A stretch of DNA of 64,000 nt from Novosphingobium huizhouense (GTDB taxonomy: Bacteria; Pseudomonadota; Alphaproteobacteria; Sphingomonadales; Sphingomonadaceae). Below the pieces are notes generated by a model. That model was given only the letters and a program-made list of their open reading frames with translations. It had not been told where the DNA came from and made no database searches. How positions within the stretch are numbered: the stretch's first letter is position 1; every line of letters begins with the position of its first letter. Below, piece by piece: positions 46,032 to 55,792 of the stretch. A program made the translations under genes and the position numbers. The DNA is taken from assembly GCF_020179475.1 (NCBI RefSeq), contig NZ_JAILXZ010000001.1, positions 1,607,129-1,671,128 on the forward strand. Direction: 5' to 3'.

Positions 46032-47978
46032 TCAGATCGTCGGCGCCCAGCCGAGCAGGTGGTCGACGATCCGTTCGGCCGCGTCTTCGGGGCTTTCCCT
46101 GGTGGTGTCCACCCGGATCTCGGGGTTTTCCGGCGCTTCGTAGGGGCTGTCGATCCCGGTGAAGTTCTTGAGCTGGCCCGAGCGCGCCTTCTTGTAGAGC
46201 CCCTTGACGTCGCGCGCTTCGGCGACCTCGAGCGGGGTGTCGATGAACACCTCGAGGAATTCGCCCGCCGCAAGCAGCCCGCGCACCATCTCGCGCTCGG
46301 CGCGGAACGGGCTGATGAAGGCGGTGAGGACGATGAGGCCGGCATCGGTCATCAGCCTGGCGACTTCGCCCACGCGGCGGATGTTCTCGATGCGGTCGGC
46401 CTCGGTGAAGCCGAGGTCCTTGTTGAGACCGTGGCGCACGTTGTCGCCATCGAGCAGGAACGTGTGCTTGCCGAGTGCGTGAAGCTTCTTCTCGACAAGG
46501 TTGGCGATGGTCGACTTGCCCGAGCCCGAAAGGCCGGTGAACCAGAGCACGGCGGGCTGCTGGTTCTTGAGCGCGGCATGGGCGGCGCGGCTGACGTCCA
46601 GGGCCTGCCAGTGCACGTTCTGCGCGCGGCGCAGGCTGAAATGGAGCATGCCGGCGGCAACGGTCGCATTGGTGATCTTGTCGATCAGGATGAACCCGCC
46701 GAGCGTGCGCCCTTCGGCATAGGGTTCGAACACGATCGGGCGGTCGGTGGTGATCTCCGCCACGCCGATCGCGTTGAGATCGAGCGTCTTGCAGGCAAGA
46801 TGCGACCCCGCTCCGCCTGCATCGTTCACGTTGACGGTGTATTTGGGCGCCTGCACCGTGGCCGAGACGGTCTGGGTGCCGAGCTTGAGCCAGTAGGCGC
46901 GGCCGGGCAGCAGCGCTTCGTCGGCCATCCACACGAGCGTGGACTCGAACTGGTCGGCGGCCTGCGGGGGGGCGTCGGCCGTGGCGAGGACGTCGCCGCG
47001 CGAGCAGTCGATCTCGTCGGCAAGGCAGATCGTCACCGACTGGCCGGCAACGGCTTCGTCAAGGTCGCCATCGAGCGTGACCACGCGGGTGACGGTGCTG
47101 GTCTTGCCCGAGGGCAGCACGCGGACGGCATCGCCCGGACGCACCGCGCCGCTCGCGATCAGGCCCGAAAAGCCCCGGAAGTCGAGGTTGGGGCGGTTGA
47201 CCCACTGCACCGGCATGCGGAACGGCTTGGCCTGGTCGGCGGTGGTGTCGACCTCGACCGTCTCGAGGTGCTGGATCAGGCTCGGCCCGGTGTACCACGG
47301 GGTGTTGGGGCTGGGGCCGGTGATGTTGTCGCCCTTGAAGCCGGAAATCGGCATGGCGACGAAGCGCTCGATCCCGATCGAGCGGGCAAAGGCGGCGTAA
47401 TCGGCGACGATCGCGTCGTAGGTCGCCTGGTCGTAGCCGACGAGGTCCATCTTGTTCACCGCCAGCACGATGTGGCGGATGCCGATCAGGTGGGCGAGGT
47501 AGGAATGGCGGCGGGTCTGCGTCAGCACGCCCTTGCGCGCGTCGATCAGGATCACCGCGAGGTCGGCGGTCGAGGCGCCGGTGACCATGTTGCGGGTATA
47601 CTGTTCGTGGCCCGGGGTGTCGGCCACGATGAACTTGCGCTTCTCGGTGCCGAAGAAGCGATAGGCAACGTCGATGGTGATGCCCTGTTCGCGCTCGGCG
47701 GCAAGGCCGTCGACGAGCAGCGCGAAGTCGATCTCCGCCCCTTGCGTGCCCACCTTCTTGCTGTCGCTTTCGAGCGCGGCGAGCTGGTCCTCGAAGATCA
47801 TCTTCGAATCGTAGAGCAGCCGCCCGATCAGCGTCGACTTGCCGTCGTCCACCGACCCGCAGGTGATGAAGCGCAGCATCGTCTTGTGCTGGTGCTGCTC
47901 GAGATAGGCGTCGATGTCCTGCGCGATGAGGTCGTCGGTCTTGTAGATCACGTCGGTGGTAGCTTCGCTATCGGCCAT
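46032..47978 (-). CDS. cysNC: Bifunctional sulfate adenylyltransferase GTPase subunit and APS kinase (CysNC)
   Basis: A 648-residue fusion. The N-terminal GTPase (to ~450) has [18 protein letters not shown], the switch [14 protein letters not shown] and NKMDLVGY; the C-terminal APS kinase (~455-648) has [33 protein letters not shown] and [12 protein letters not shown]. CysN drives APS formation by CysD; the kinase converts APS into PAPS. ATG 47978 is chosen over the ATG 9 bp upstream because it places GAGGATGAAG at proper spacing. It is preceded by cysD with a 130-bp spacer full of hairpins. Confidence 0.96.
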   Translation of the reverse strand: MADSEATTDVIYKTDDLIAQDIDAYLEQHQHKTMLRFITCGSVDDGKSTLIGRLLYDSKMIFEDQLAALESDSKKVGTQGAEIDFALLVDGLAAEREQGITIDVAYRFFGTEKRKFIVADTPGHEQYTRNMVTGASTADLAVILIDARKGVLTQTRRHSYLAHLIGIRHIVLAVNKMDLVGYDQATYDAIVADYAAFARSIGIERFVAMPISGFKGDNITGPSPNTPWYTGPSLIQHLETVEVDTTADQAKPFRMPVQWVNRPNLDFRGFSGLIASGAVRPGDAVRVLPSGKTSTVTRVVTLDGDLDEAVAGQSVTICLADEIDCSRGDVLATADAPPQAADQFESTLVWMADEALLPGRAYWLKLGTQTVSATVQAPKYTVNVNDAGGAGSHLACKTLDLNAIGVAEITTDRPIVFEPYAEGRTLGGFILIDKITNATVAAGMLHFSLRRAQNVHWQALDVSRAAHAALKNQQPAVLWFTGLSGSGKSTIANLVEKKLHALGKHTFLLDGDNVRHGLNKDLGFTEADRIENIRRVGEVARLMTDAGLIVLTAFISPFRAEREMVRGLLAAGEFLEVFIDTPLEVAEARDVKGLYKKARSGQLKNFTGIDSPYEAPENPEIRVDTTRESPEDAAERIVDHLLGWAPTI

Positions 47979-47989
47979 CGTCTTCATCC

Positions 47990-48108
47990 TCGTCGCCCCG
48001 TGCCCGACACGGGGCTGGGCTTTCTCTGTCGATCCGGAAGGCAGCCAGGCCCCGGATCAAGTCCGGGGTTGACGCTACGGCAACGCCTTGCGGCATTGCC
48101 GTAGCGCG
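47990..48108. repeat. Three hairpins in the cysD-cysNC spacer
   Basis: CCCCGTG/CACGGGG (about 47996-48014), CCCCGGA/TCCGGGG (48050-48068, half of the dispersed palindrome seen at 20713) and CTACGGCAA/TTGCCGTAG (48075-48104) can each form a stem in this intra-operon spacer. They could set differential expression of cysD and cysNC. Confidence 0.65.
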
Positions 48109-49029
48109 TCAAAAGTACCCCTGCTGCTTCTTGACTTCCATGCCGGCGCCGCCGGCGTCCTTGTCGATCACGCGGCCCTGGCGCTCGCTGGTGGTGGTCA
48201 GCAGCGTTTCCTGGATCACCTCGGGCAGCGTGGTGGCGGTGCTTTCCACCGCGCCGGTCAGCGGGAAGCAGCCGAGCGTGCGGAAGCGCACCGACTTCAT
48301 CGTGATCTCGGGGGTATAGCCGAGGACGCGTTCGAGCCGGGGGATATCGTCGGCCATGAACAGCTGCCCCTCCCACTCGTAGGTCGGGCGCTCCTCGGCG
48401 AAGTAGAGCGGCACGATCGGCACGTCGTTGAGGTGGATGTACTGCCAGATGTCGAGCTCGGTCCAGTTCGAGATCGGGAAGACGCGGATGCTCTCGCCCT
48501 TGTTCTTGCGGGCGTTGTAGAGGTTCCACAGCTCGGGGCGCTGGTTCTTGGGGTCCCAGCCGTGGCTGGCGGTGCGGAACGAGAAGATGCGCTCCTTGGC
48601 GCGGCTCTTCTCCTCATCGCGCCGCGCGCCGCCGAAGGCCGCGTCGAAGCCGTACTTGTCGAGCGCCTGCTTCAGCCCTTCGGTCTTCCACATGTCGGTG
48701 TGGAGCGCGCCGTGGTCGAACGGATTGATCCCGCGCGCCTCGGCTTCGGGGTTGCGGTGGACGAGCAGCTCCATCCCGCTTTCGGCGGCCATCTTGTTGC
48801 GCAGCTCGTACATCGCCTGGAACTTCCAGGTGGTGTCGACGTGGAGCAGCGGGAAGGGCGGCGGCGAGGGGTAGAACGCCTTGCGCGCAAGGTGCAGCAT
48901 CACCGCGCTGTCCTTGCCGACCGAATAGAGCATGACCGGGTTGTCCGCCTCGGCCACGACCTCGCGCATGATGTGGATCGCCTCGGCCTCGAGCCGTTGC
49001 AGGTGGGTGAGGACAGTGCTGTCGGACAT
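48109..49029 (-). CDS. cysD: Sulfate adenylyltransferase subunit 2 (CysD)
   Basis: A 306-residue PAPS-reductase-like catalytic subunit. The pyrophosphatase-type loop is [53 protein letters not shown] and the C-terminal [20 protein letters not shown] are all diagnostic. With CysN it makes APS from sulfate and ATP. ATG 49029 ([10 protein letters not shown]) is used; the frame is open to 49119 without homology. GGCACGCGTGCC (49065-49076), a 12-bp palindrome, lies just upstream and may be regulatory. Confidence 0.96.
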   Translation of the reverse strand: MSDSTVLTHLQRLEAEAIHIMREVVAEADNPVMLYSVGKDSAVMLHLARKAFYPSPPPFPLLHVDTTWKFQAMYELRNKMAAESGMELLVHRNPEAEARGINPFDHGALHTDMWKTEGLKQALDKYGFDAAFGGARRDEEKSRAKERIFSFRTASHGWDPKNQRPELWNLYNARKNKGESIRVFPISNWTELDIWQYIHLNDVPIVPLYFAEERPTYEWEGQLFMADDIPRLERVLGYTPEITMKSVRFRTLGCFPLTGAVESTATTLPEVIQETLLTTTSERQGRVIDKDAGGAGMEVKKQQGYF

Positions 49030-49064
49030 GAGCAACCCTTGATGAACCTGGTGGCGCCGCAGAT

Positions 49065-49076
49065 GGCACGCGTGCC
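49065..49076. promoter_or_regulatory. 12-bp palindrome upstream of cysD
   Basis: GGCACGCGTGCC is a perfect palindrome 36 bp before the cysD start. Its position suits an operator for a sulfur regulator, but no consensus is available to confirm it. Confidence 0.3.
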
Positions 49077-49147
49077 GCCAGTGCCCACCTCCCATCTGGG
49101 AGGGGTTTCGGGCAATCAAGAATTTCTATGCGCTGGCGCAGACCGCG

Positions 49148-49369
49148 CTAGGGCGTGGTGAACCACAGCTTGGCGGCGACGCTGAGCGCGACGATCGCGG
49201 TCAGCAGCGACAGCGTCGAAAGCAGCCGCCAGTTGACCAGGCTGACCCGGTCAAGGTTGCGACGGCGGTTCTGCTGGCGGTCGAGCCAGCCGGACAGCAC
49301 CGAGAGCGCGGCCATGACCAGCCCCGCGACCAGAAACAGGTGGAACGGGTCGACGTCGAGGTCGGTCAC
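49148..49369 (-). CDS. Small two-helix membrane protein
   Basis: A 73-residue protein with two hydrophobic helices, LFLVAGLVMAALSVLSGWL and LLSTLSLLTAIVALSVAAKL, joined by a basic loop (RQQNRRRN). No family recognised. The start is GTG 49369, 22 bp after the argG stop on the same strand, so it may be a downstream member of the argG transcript. No strong ribosome site. Confidence 0.55.
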   Translation of the reverse strand: MTDLDVDPFHLFLVAGLVMAALSVLSGWLDRQQNRRRNLDRVSLVNWRLLSTLSLLTAIVALSVAAKLWFTTP

Positions 49370-49391
49370 GGCCGGTCGTCCGCGCGCAGGA

Positions 49392-50609
<1,218 letters not shown>

Positions 50610-51474
50610 GGGCGACTCCCGTTTGCGCGCCAGAATTTTTCGCGCCGCGCGCCTAACAGTCAGGGGGCGGGGGCGCAACCGCATCGGGAACCCTTGGAGA
50701 ACCGGGTGGTCGCCCTGCCCGGGAACCGGGCGGTCGCCTTGCCCCGTGAACCGGGCGTCGCCCTGCCGGGCGTAAGGCCCAGCGCGATCCGTCGATCCGG
50801 GCGGCGCCGCGGGGCGCGTCGCGCCGAGCCGCGCGGCGGGCGGCCGGCGCGCGGCGGATCGGCAGGGCGGGGCGGCAGGGCGGGTCGGCAGGGAAGGGCG
50901 GGCCGGTTGGCCACGCCAGGCAGGGAGCACGCGGCGGCAGGCAGCACGGGGCGGCAGGCAGGCGACAGGCGGCACGGGGGAGCGCCGCCATCCCCGTCTG
51001 GTCCGCCTGCGTCGGTCCATGGGGCCGGGTGCGGCGGGTGCATCCTGGCCCACCGCACCGACAGTGGCCTGTGTTCGATCACCCGGCCGCTTGCGCAGGC
51101 AGGCGGCCGGTCGCTTCAGGGTTGGCGGGTCGGGAGCGTGGACCTCCCGACGGATAGCAGCTGCCACGACTACCCACGCCGCTGGCAACCCTCCGGAGCT
51201 ATGGCCAATCCGCCTTTCGCTGGCCGCCTTGTCGCAGGATCGGGCATCTCCAGGCCATTGGCGGCGCCTGACTGGAGGAAAGCGGAGATTGCCTAGTTCC
51301 CGTGCGGCCTGCCTGGAGACTTGCCGGAGATCGGCTGGCGATCGACCGGAGATCGCTGGAGATCGGGTGGAGATAACCGAAAACGCGCGCTCGTCACGGT
51401 TAATACCTCGGCCAAGTCCTTGGCGACATTACGCGTATCCGTGACGCAATCATTGCGCCGTTGCGGAGCTTATC
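50610..51474. other. 865-bp gene-free low-complexity region
   Basis: No convincing gene is present between argG and the LuxR-type gene. The left third has three copies of a 24-25 bp unit beginning GAACCGGG (50699-50771), then G/C-only runs with repeated GGCAGG and CGGGGCGGCAGG (50860-51000). Near the right end GGAGATCG recurs (51324-51378). Open frames across this part are products of the GC skew and lack family-like sequence. The right 100 bp are AT-richer and should hold the promoter of the next gene. Confidence 0.55.
50699..50771. repeat. Tandem repeat of about 24 bp
   Basis: Three imperfect consecutive units, 50699-50722, 50723-50747 and 50748-50771, each containing GAACCGGG, GTCGCC and TGCC. 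They lie upstream of argG. Confidence 0.7.
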
Positions 51475-51966
51475 GTGCCAAATTGGGCGTTGTTGAAGAT
51501 GCGCGCAGCAAGGGCCCATGGCATTGATTTGACTGCCATGGTTAACGATGCACCTCACCGGCTCGAGGATGTCAGGCTCACGGCGCGTCAGGAAGACTGC
51601 ATCGCGCTCGTCGCCCAGGGCATGAGTTCGAAGGAGATCGCGCGCGAGCTGGGCATCTCGCCCTCCACCGTAGACAACCACATTGCCACGGCAATGCACC
51701 AGTTCGGTTTCCCGAACCGCGGCGCAGTCGGTCGCTGGTATCGCGAGCAGAGCGAATCGCGCAAGCTGACAGACAAGGACGAGGCCGCGTCTCCGCTTTG
51801 GCGTCGGTGGATCCTGCCCATCCCGGTGGGAGGGATTCGCAATTCACTTTCGTTGAAGGAAAGGATTTTTCTGATCGCGCAGGTCTCGATCCTCTCGATA
51901 ATGGCCGCATCTGCCGCGATCACTTTTGTTCTTGGTTTGATCTTCGTGCTCAAATTGCATATGTGA
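51475..51966 (+). CDS. LuxR-type HTH protein with C-terminal membrane anchor
   Basis: A 163-residue protein. Residues ~32-95 form a LuxR/FixJ HTH: LTARQEDCIALVAQGMSSKEIA then LGISPSTVDNHIATAMHQFG. After a linker, residues ~133-160 form a single membrane helix, LIAQVSILSIMAASAAITFVLG, so the DNA-binding domain would be held at the inner membrane. No sensor domain is present. GTG 51475 with GGAG six bases upstream is preferred over later ATGs (51499, 51538) that lack ribosome sites. It precedes two small genes of unknown function in the same direction. Confidence 0.72.
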   Translation: MPNWALLKMRAARAHGIDLTAMVNDAPHRLEDVRLTARQEDCIALVAQGMSSKEIARELGISPSTVDNHIATAMHQFGFPNRGAVGRWYREQSESRKLTDKDEAASPLWRRWILPIPVGGIRNSLSLKERIFLIAQVSILSIMAASAAITFVLGLIFVLKLHM

Positions 51967-52007
51967 TTGTACAATCATGGACCTCGAAGCGAGACAGGAG
52001 GTATTCC

Positions 52008-52346
52008 ATGATCAACCTGCGTGAAGGTTCGACCCGTGTCGTGGCCAGCGATGCCCAAGAGATGGGCGGCATGATCGACCGGGCGCTGCTGCAGCAGATG
52101 CGGCTCGCCACCAGCTTCATCGAGGCGAGCCAGGAATCGAAGCTGGCCATGCCTATGACCCAGCCGGCGCTGCAGTCGCTCGCCGACGGGCTCGCCTGCC
52201 TTGTCGAAGGGCGGGCCAAGGTATCCAATTCGGTTCGCGAGATGACCCGCATCCTCAAGCACAGCAACTTGCGCGAAGTCAGCTTCGGCTGCCCCGCAGG
52301 CCTGTGGACGGCGATCGCCGACACGGCCGAGCCGGTCACCTGCTGA
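52008..52346 (+). CDS. Hypothetical protein, second gene of the LuxR-membrane cassette
   Basis: A 112-residue soluble, mainly helical protein (RALLQQMRLATSFIEASQES, SLADGLACLVEGRAKVSNSVREMTRIL). No family recognised. ATG 52008 is supported by an excellent AGGAGG six bases upstream; the frame is open further upstream but enters the LuxR gene. It lies 41 bp after the LuxR stop and 13 bp before the next gene, so the three are probably one operon. Confidence 0.7.
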   Translation: MINLREGSTRVVASDAQEMGGMIDRALLQQMRLATSFIEASQESKLAMPMTQPALQSLADGLACLVEGRAKVSNSVREMTRILKHSNLREVSFGCPAGLWTAIADTAEPVTC

Positions 52347-52359
52347 CGATGGCCGACCC

Positions 52360-52815
52360 GTGTTCACGCTCGCCGTCCTGATCCTGTTCTGGCTCATGTT
52401 GCTTGCCAACATGGCCTCGGCGGCGATCTTCGGCCGGGCGCTGGAGCGGATCTTTGCCGGCACGCTCTGCTTGATCAGCGTGGCCGTGCTGGCGGCATCG
52501 GCCTATGTGGCGCCGGCCGTGCTGGCAGGCATCGGGATCGCGTCGGACGGCGCGATCCTGCTGCTGGCCTGGGCCGTGGCGCTGCGCTCTGATCGCTACT
52601 GGCCGCTGTGGTTCGCCGCGATGCAATCGCTCGCGATTGTCACCCAGCTTGTCTCAGCCCTCGCGGTGGCGGTGCCCCATCTGGTGTTCACCAACCTCGC
52701 TGCGGTCTGGTCGCTGCCTGCGCTCCTGCTGATGACCTGGGGCACGATCGCCGACTGGCGCGCGCGCCGCGCGCCGCCGGAGCGCGGCAAGCCAGGACGC
52801 GCCGCGCGCGCCTGA
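52360..52815 (+). CDS. Hypothetical polytopic membrane protein, third gene of the cassette
   Basis: A 151-residue protein with four to five hydrophobic helices: LAVLILFWLMLLANMASAAI, AGTLCLISVAVLAASAYVAP, AILLLAWAVALRS, LAIVTQLVSALAVAVPHLVF and VWSLPALLLMTWGTIA. A basic tail RRAPPERGKPGRAARA follows. No family recognised. The start is GTG 52360, 13 bp after the previous stop. Convergent with cfa, 24 bp apart. Confidence 0.65.
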   Translation: MFTLAVLILFWLMLLANMASAAIFGRALERIFAGTLCLISVAVLAASAYVAPAVLAGIGIASDGAILLLAWAVALRSDRYWPLWFAAMQSLAIVTQLVSALAVAVPHLVFTNLAAVWSLPALLLMTWGTIADWRARRAPPERGKPGRAARA

Positions 52816-52839
52816 GCGGCAGCCGCCGCGCCACGGCGA

Positions 52840-54123
52840 CTAGCGTGCGCGCCCGCTCCGGTCGAGCCGGACCACGTTGCCCGCCGCCCCCTCTGCCGCC
52901 AGACCCGCCTCGGCCGTGCCGATGTAATCGCGCGTCAGCGGCACGGCATCGCGGTTGCGCACGATCTGGAACTGGAAGTTGACGAGATCGGCGTGCTCGA
53001 ACGCGGTTGCCGCGCCCGCGAGGTAGAACAGCCACATCCGATAAAACCGGGCGTCGTAGAGCTCGACGATCCGCGCCTCGTTGGCGACGCAGCGCCGGTA
53101 CCATTCGCGCAGCGTCAGCGCGTAGTGGCGGCGCAGCACCTCGACATCGCTGACCATCAGCCGGTTCGGCTCGATCGCGCGCAGCATCTCGCTCATCGAC
53201 GGGATGTAGCCGCCCGGGAAGATGTACTTGCGCGTGAAGCCGTCGGTGCCGGTCGGCGGCCCGGCGCGGCCGATCGTGTGGATCAGCATCACCCCGTCGT
53301 CCGCCAGCAGGTCGTGGCAGGTGCGGAAGAAGGTGCGATAGTTGGGCACGCCCACGTGCTCGAACATGCCGACCGAGACGATCCGGTCGAACCGTCCTTC
53401 GACATCGCGGTAGTCGGTCAGGGCGAAAGTGACCTTGTCGGCCACGCCTTCGCGCTCGGCCCAGGCTTTGGCGTAGGAGATCTGCTCCTCGCTGAGCGTC
53501 ACGCCGTGGACCCGCGCCCCGGTCAGGCGGTGGATCGTGATGGCAAGCCCGCCCCAGCCGCAGCCGATGTCGAGCACCCGCACGTCGGGCGAGAGGCGCA
53601 GCTTGGCCGCGATATGCGCGATCTTGGCTTCCTGCGCCGCTTCGAGCGTGGCGGTCTCGTCGGTCCAGTAGGCGCACGAATACTGGCGCAGCGGATCGAG
53701 GAACAGCTCGTAGAGATCGTTGCCGATGTCGTAGTGGTGCTTGACGTTGCGCCGCGAGGCGACGCGCTGGTTGCGCTGGTCGAGCAGGAAGGCGAGATGG
53801 TCGAGCGCCTTCTTGACCGGGCCGGGATTGTCGAGGTTGCCGCCGCGCTCCCACGGATTGTTGCGGCGGACGAGCCCGACGAAGTCCATGATGTCGCCGC
53901 CCTCGATCCGGGCGCGATCGTCCATGTAGGCTTCGGCGAAGCCAAGCGAGGGATCGCGCGCGATGGCGCCCGGCACTTTGGCGTCCATCAGCCTGAGCCC
54001 CAGATCGGGCCAGCCTTCCTCGCGCGTGCCATAGACCCGGGTCTTGCCCGAGCTTTCGGTGACGGTCAGCGTTCCCCGGCGGATCAGGCGCTTGAGCGCC
54101 TGGTCCAGCAACAGCATGCTCAT
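52840..54123 (-). CDS. cfa: Cyclopropane-fatty-acyl-phospholipid synthase family protein
   Basis: A 427-residue SAM-dependent enzyme. The N-terminal part (VKHHYDIGNDLYELFLDPLRQYSCAYW, split across residues ~128-154) is the CFA signature, and the methyltransferase core has VLDIGCGWGGLAITIH, VTLSEEQISYA and FDRIVSVGMFEHVG. It would transfer a methylene group from S-adenosylmethionine to unsaturated phospholipid acyl chains in the membrane. ATG 54123 with GGGAG at seven bases is chosen over the ATG 6 bp upstream. 122 bp to the next gene on the same strand. Confidence 0.9.
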   Translation of the reverse strand: MSMLLLDQALKRLIRRGTLTVTESSGKTRVYGTREEGWPDLGLRLMDAKVPGAIARDPSLGFAEAYMDDRARIEGGDIMDFVGLVRRNNPWERGGNLDNPGPVKKALDHLAFLLDQRNQRVASRRNVKHHYDIGNDLYELFLDPLRQYSCAYWTDETATLEAAQEAKIAHIAAKLRLSPDVRVLDIGCGWGGLAITIHRLTGARVHGVTLSEEQISYAKAWAEREGVADKVTFALTDYRDVEGRFDRIVSVGMFEHVGVPNYRTFFRTCHDLLADDGVMLIHTIGRAGPPTGTDGFTRKYIFPGGYIPSMSEMLRAIEPNRLMVSDVEVLRRHYALTLREWYRRCVANEARIVELYDARFYRMWLFYLAGAATAFEHADLVNFQFQIVRNRDAVPLTRDYIGTAEAGLAAEGAAGNVVRLDRSGRAR

Positions 54124-54245
54124 GTGCATCTCCCGCAAGATCCCCGCCCTGCAATGCATGACGCGCGGCGAGCGTTCCCGCAAGCCGCGCGTCGGACAAG
54201 GACGGCCCTCGTCAGGACGACGCCGTGCTCAGCGCCGCCGTCGGG

Positions 54246-54677
54246 TCAGCGGCACTTGAGACCGCCGCGGTCAATCTCGCGGCCGAGCAGGCCACCGCCC
54301 GCCGCGCCCAGGATCGTGCCGAGCGCGCGGTCGCCGCTGGTGTCGATCGTGCGGCCGAGCAGCGCGCCGACGCCGGCGCCGATGATCAGCCCGGTCGTGC
54401 CGTTGCCGCGGCGGCAGTAGTAGCGGCCATCGCGCCCGCGCCAGACGCGGTCGTTGCGCGACAGGCGACGCGGCTCGACATAGCGGCCGTAGCGGTCGTA
54501 GGTGCCGGCGTAATAGCGCTGGGGACGCGCGTCGCGGCGATAGTCGTCGCGCCGCCAGTCGTCGCGATCATGCGCGCGGCGGCCATGCGCCGGAGCCCAC
54601 GCCGGCGGGTCGGCCAGAGCCGGCGCGGCGGGAAGGGCGACAGCGGCAAGTACCGCGGCGATAACGAATTTCTTCAT
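54246..54677 (-). CDS. Glycine-zipper 2TM envelope protein
   Basis: A 143-residue exported protein. A clear signal peptide (MKKFVIAAVLAAVALPAAPALA) is followed by a strongly basic Arg/Tyr/Asp-rich segment (RRAHDRDDWRRDDYRRDARP) and a glycine-zipper repeat: GLIIGAGVGALLGRTID and ALGTILGAAGGGLLGREID. This architecture is typical of small envelope proteins of the Rick_17kDa/2TM class with unknown roles. Start ATG 54677. It precedes cfa on the same strand. Confidence 0.8.
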   Translation of the reverse strand: MKKFVIAAVLAAVALPAAPALADPPAWAPAHGRRAHDRDDWRRDDYRRDARPQRYYAGTYDRYGRYVEPRRLSRNDRVWRGRDGRYYCRRGNGTTGLIIGAGVGALLGRTIDTSGDRALGTILGAAGGGLLGREIDRGGLKCR

Positions 54678-54875
54678 CGGTAAGCTCCCTGCTCCATGCA
54701 GCGAAAAGTCGAACGAGACGGGCAACGACGGGGGTGGACTTGCGATCCACAACGCCGGATGAACGCCTGCAGGGGCGCTGCCTTGCGCGACGAGCCGTGG
54801 CCGTGGCGCGACGGTCGACGCCGCAGGCGCGGACCCCGACCGCGATCCCGACCCCGGGCCATGGAGAAGGCGACG

Positions 54876-55730
54876 ATGCAACTCGATCTGGTGGATGTCT
54901 TCGGTGCGCAGCCGCTGCGCGGCAACCCGCTGGCCGTCGTACGCGGCGGCGATGCGCTGAGCGCGGAGCAGATGCTGGCGCTGACCCGCTGGCTCGGGTT
55001 TTCCGAGACGACGTTCCTGCTGCCCCCGACCGATCCTGCCGCCGACTATCGCGTGCGGATCTTCTACCCCGCGGGCGAGCTGCCCTTCGCCGGGCATCCG
55101 ACGCTGGGCAGCGCGCGCGCCTGGCGGGCGGCAGGCGGGGTGCCGCGCACGGCGGGCACGATCGTGCAGGAGTGCGGCGTCGGACTGGTCGAAGTGCGCG
55201 AGGAGGGCGAAACGCTCGCCTTCCGCGCCCCGCCGCTGCGCCGCGCCGGAGCGCTTTCGGACGAGGAGCGCGCGGCGGCGATCCGCATCGCCGGGGTCCG
55301 CGCCGAGCAGGTGGTCGATGCGGTCCATGCCGACAACGGCCCGGGATGGCAGCTGCTGATGCTGCGCTCGGCGGCGGACGTGCTTGCGGCCGAACCGGTC
55401 GCCCGCGCATCGGTGCCGACCGACATCGGGCTGGTCGGACCGTGCCCGCCGGGCAGCGCGGCGGCATGGGAGGTGCGCGCCTTCTTCGCGCGGCCCGACG
55501 GGACGCTGGCCGAGGACCCGGTCACCGGCAGCCTCAACGCGGCGATCGCGCTCGCGCTGGTCGAGCGCGGCGATCCGGGCGTTGCCGGCGAGGGCGGAGG
55601 CTATGTCGCCGCGCAAGGCCGCAAGGTCGGCGCCGATGGTCGGATCAGCGTGCGCCGTCAGGCCGACGGGGTGTGGATCGGCGGCCGCGCGGACATGGTG
55701 TCGCGCGATGGGATGTTACAATTTGGATAG
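54876..55730 (+). CDS. PhzF family isomerase-like protein
   Basis: A 284-residue diaminopimelate-epimerase-fold protein. The catalytic glutamate is Glu44 (GFSETTFLLPP, as in YddE/PhzF), followed by IFYPAGELPFAGHPTLGSA and the C-terminal AEDPVTGSLNAAIA. The true PhzF isomerises a phenazine precursor; no phenazine genes are nearby, so this is probably a general YddE-like member. ATG 54876 has GGAG and AAGG upstream; the ATG at 54861 gives only five extra residues. Confidence 0.88.
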   Translation: MQLDLVDVFGAQPLRGNPLAVVRGGDALSAEQMLALTRWLGFSETTFLLPPTDPAADYRVRIFYPAGELPFAGHPTLGSARAWRAAGGVPRTAGTIVQECGVGLVEVREEGETLAFRAPPLRRAGALSDEERAAAIRIAGVRAEQVVDAVHADNGPGWQLLMLRSAADVLAAEPVARASVPTDIGLVGPCPPGSAAAWEVRAFFARPDGTLAEDPVTGSLNAAIALALVERGDPGVAGEGGGYVAAQGRKVGADGRISVRRQADGVWIGGRADMVSRDGMLQFG

Positions 55731-55792
55731 TGCATTTTCCTACACGAGCCAATTTGGTTATCTGACGGGTTCCTTTGCAAGGAGCCACAGTG

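Noticed and set aside
40136..46345. 2069-codon open frame antisense to the adhesin and LuxR genes
   Set aside because: It mirrors the repetitive high-GC adhesin on the opposite strand, is Arg/Gly/Ala-rich without any motif, and crosses into cysQ/cysNC. The plus-strand adhesin has signal peptide, TPS domain and repeats.
51019..51444. 141-codon plus-strand frame upstream of the LuxR cassette
   Set aside because: It is made of the low-complexity spacer repeats and shows no family-like sequence.
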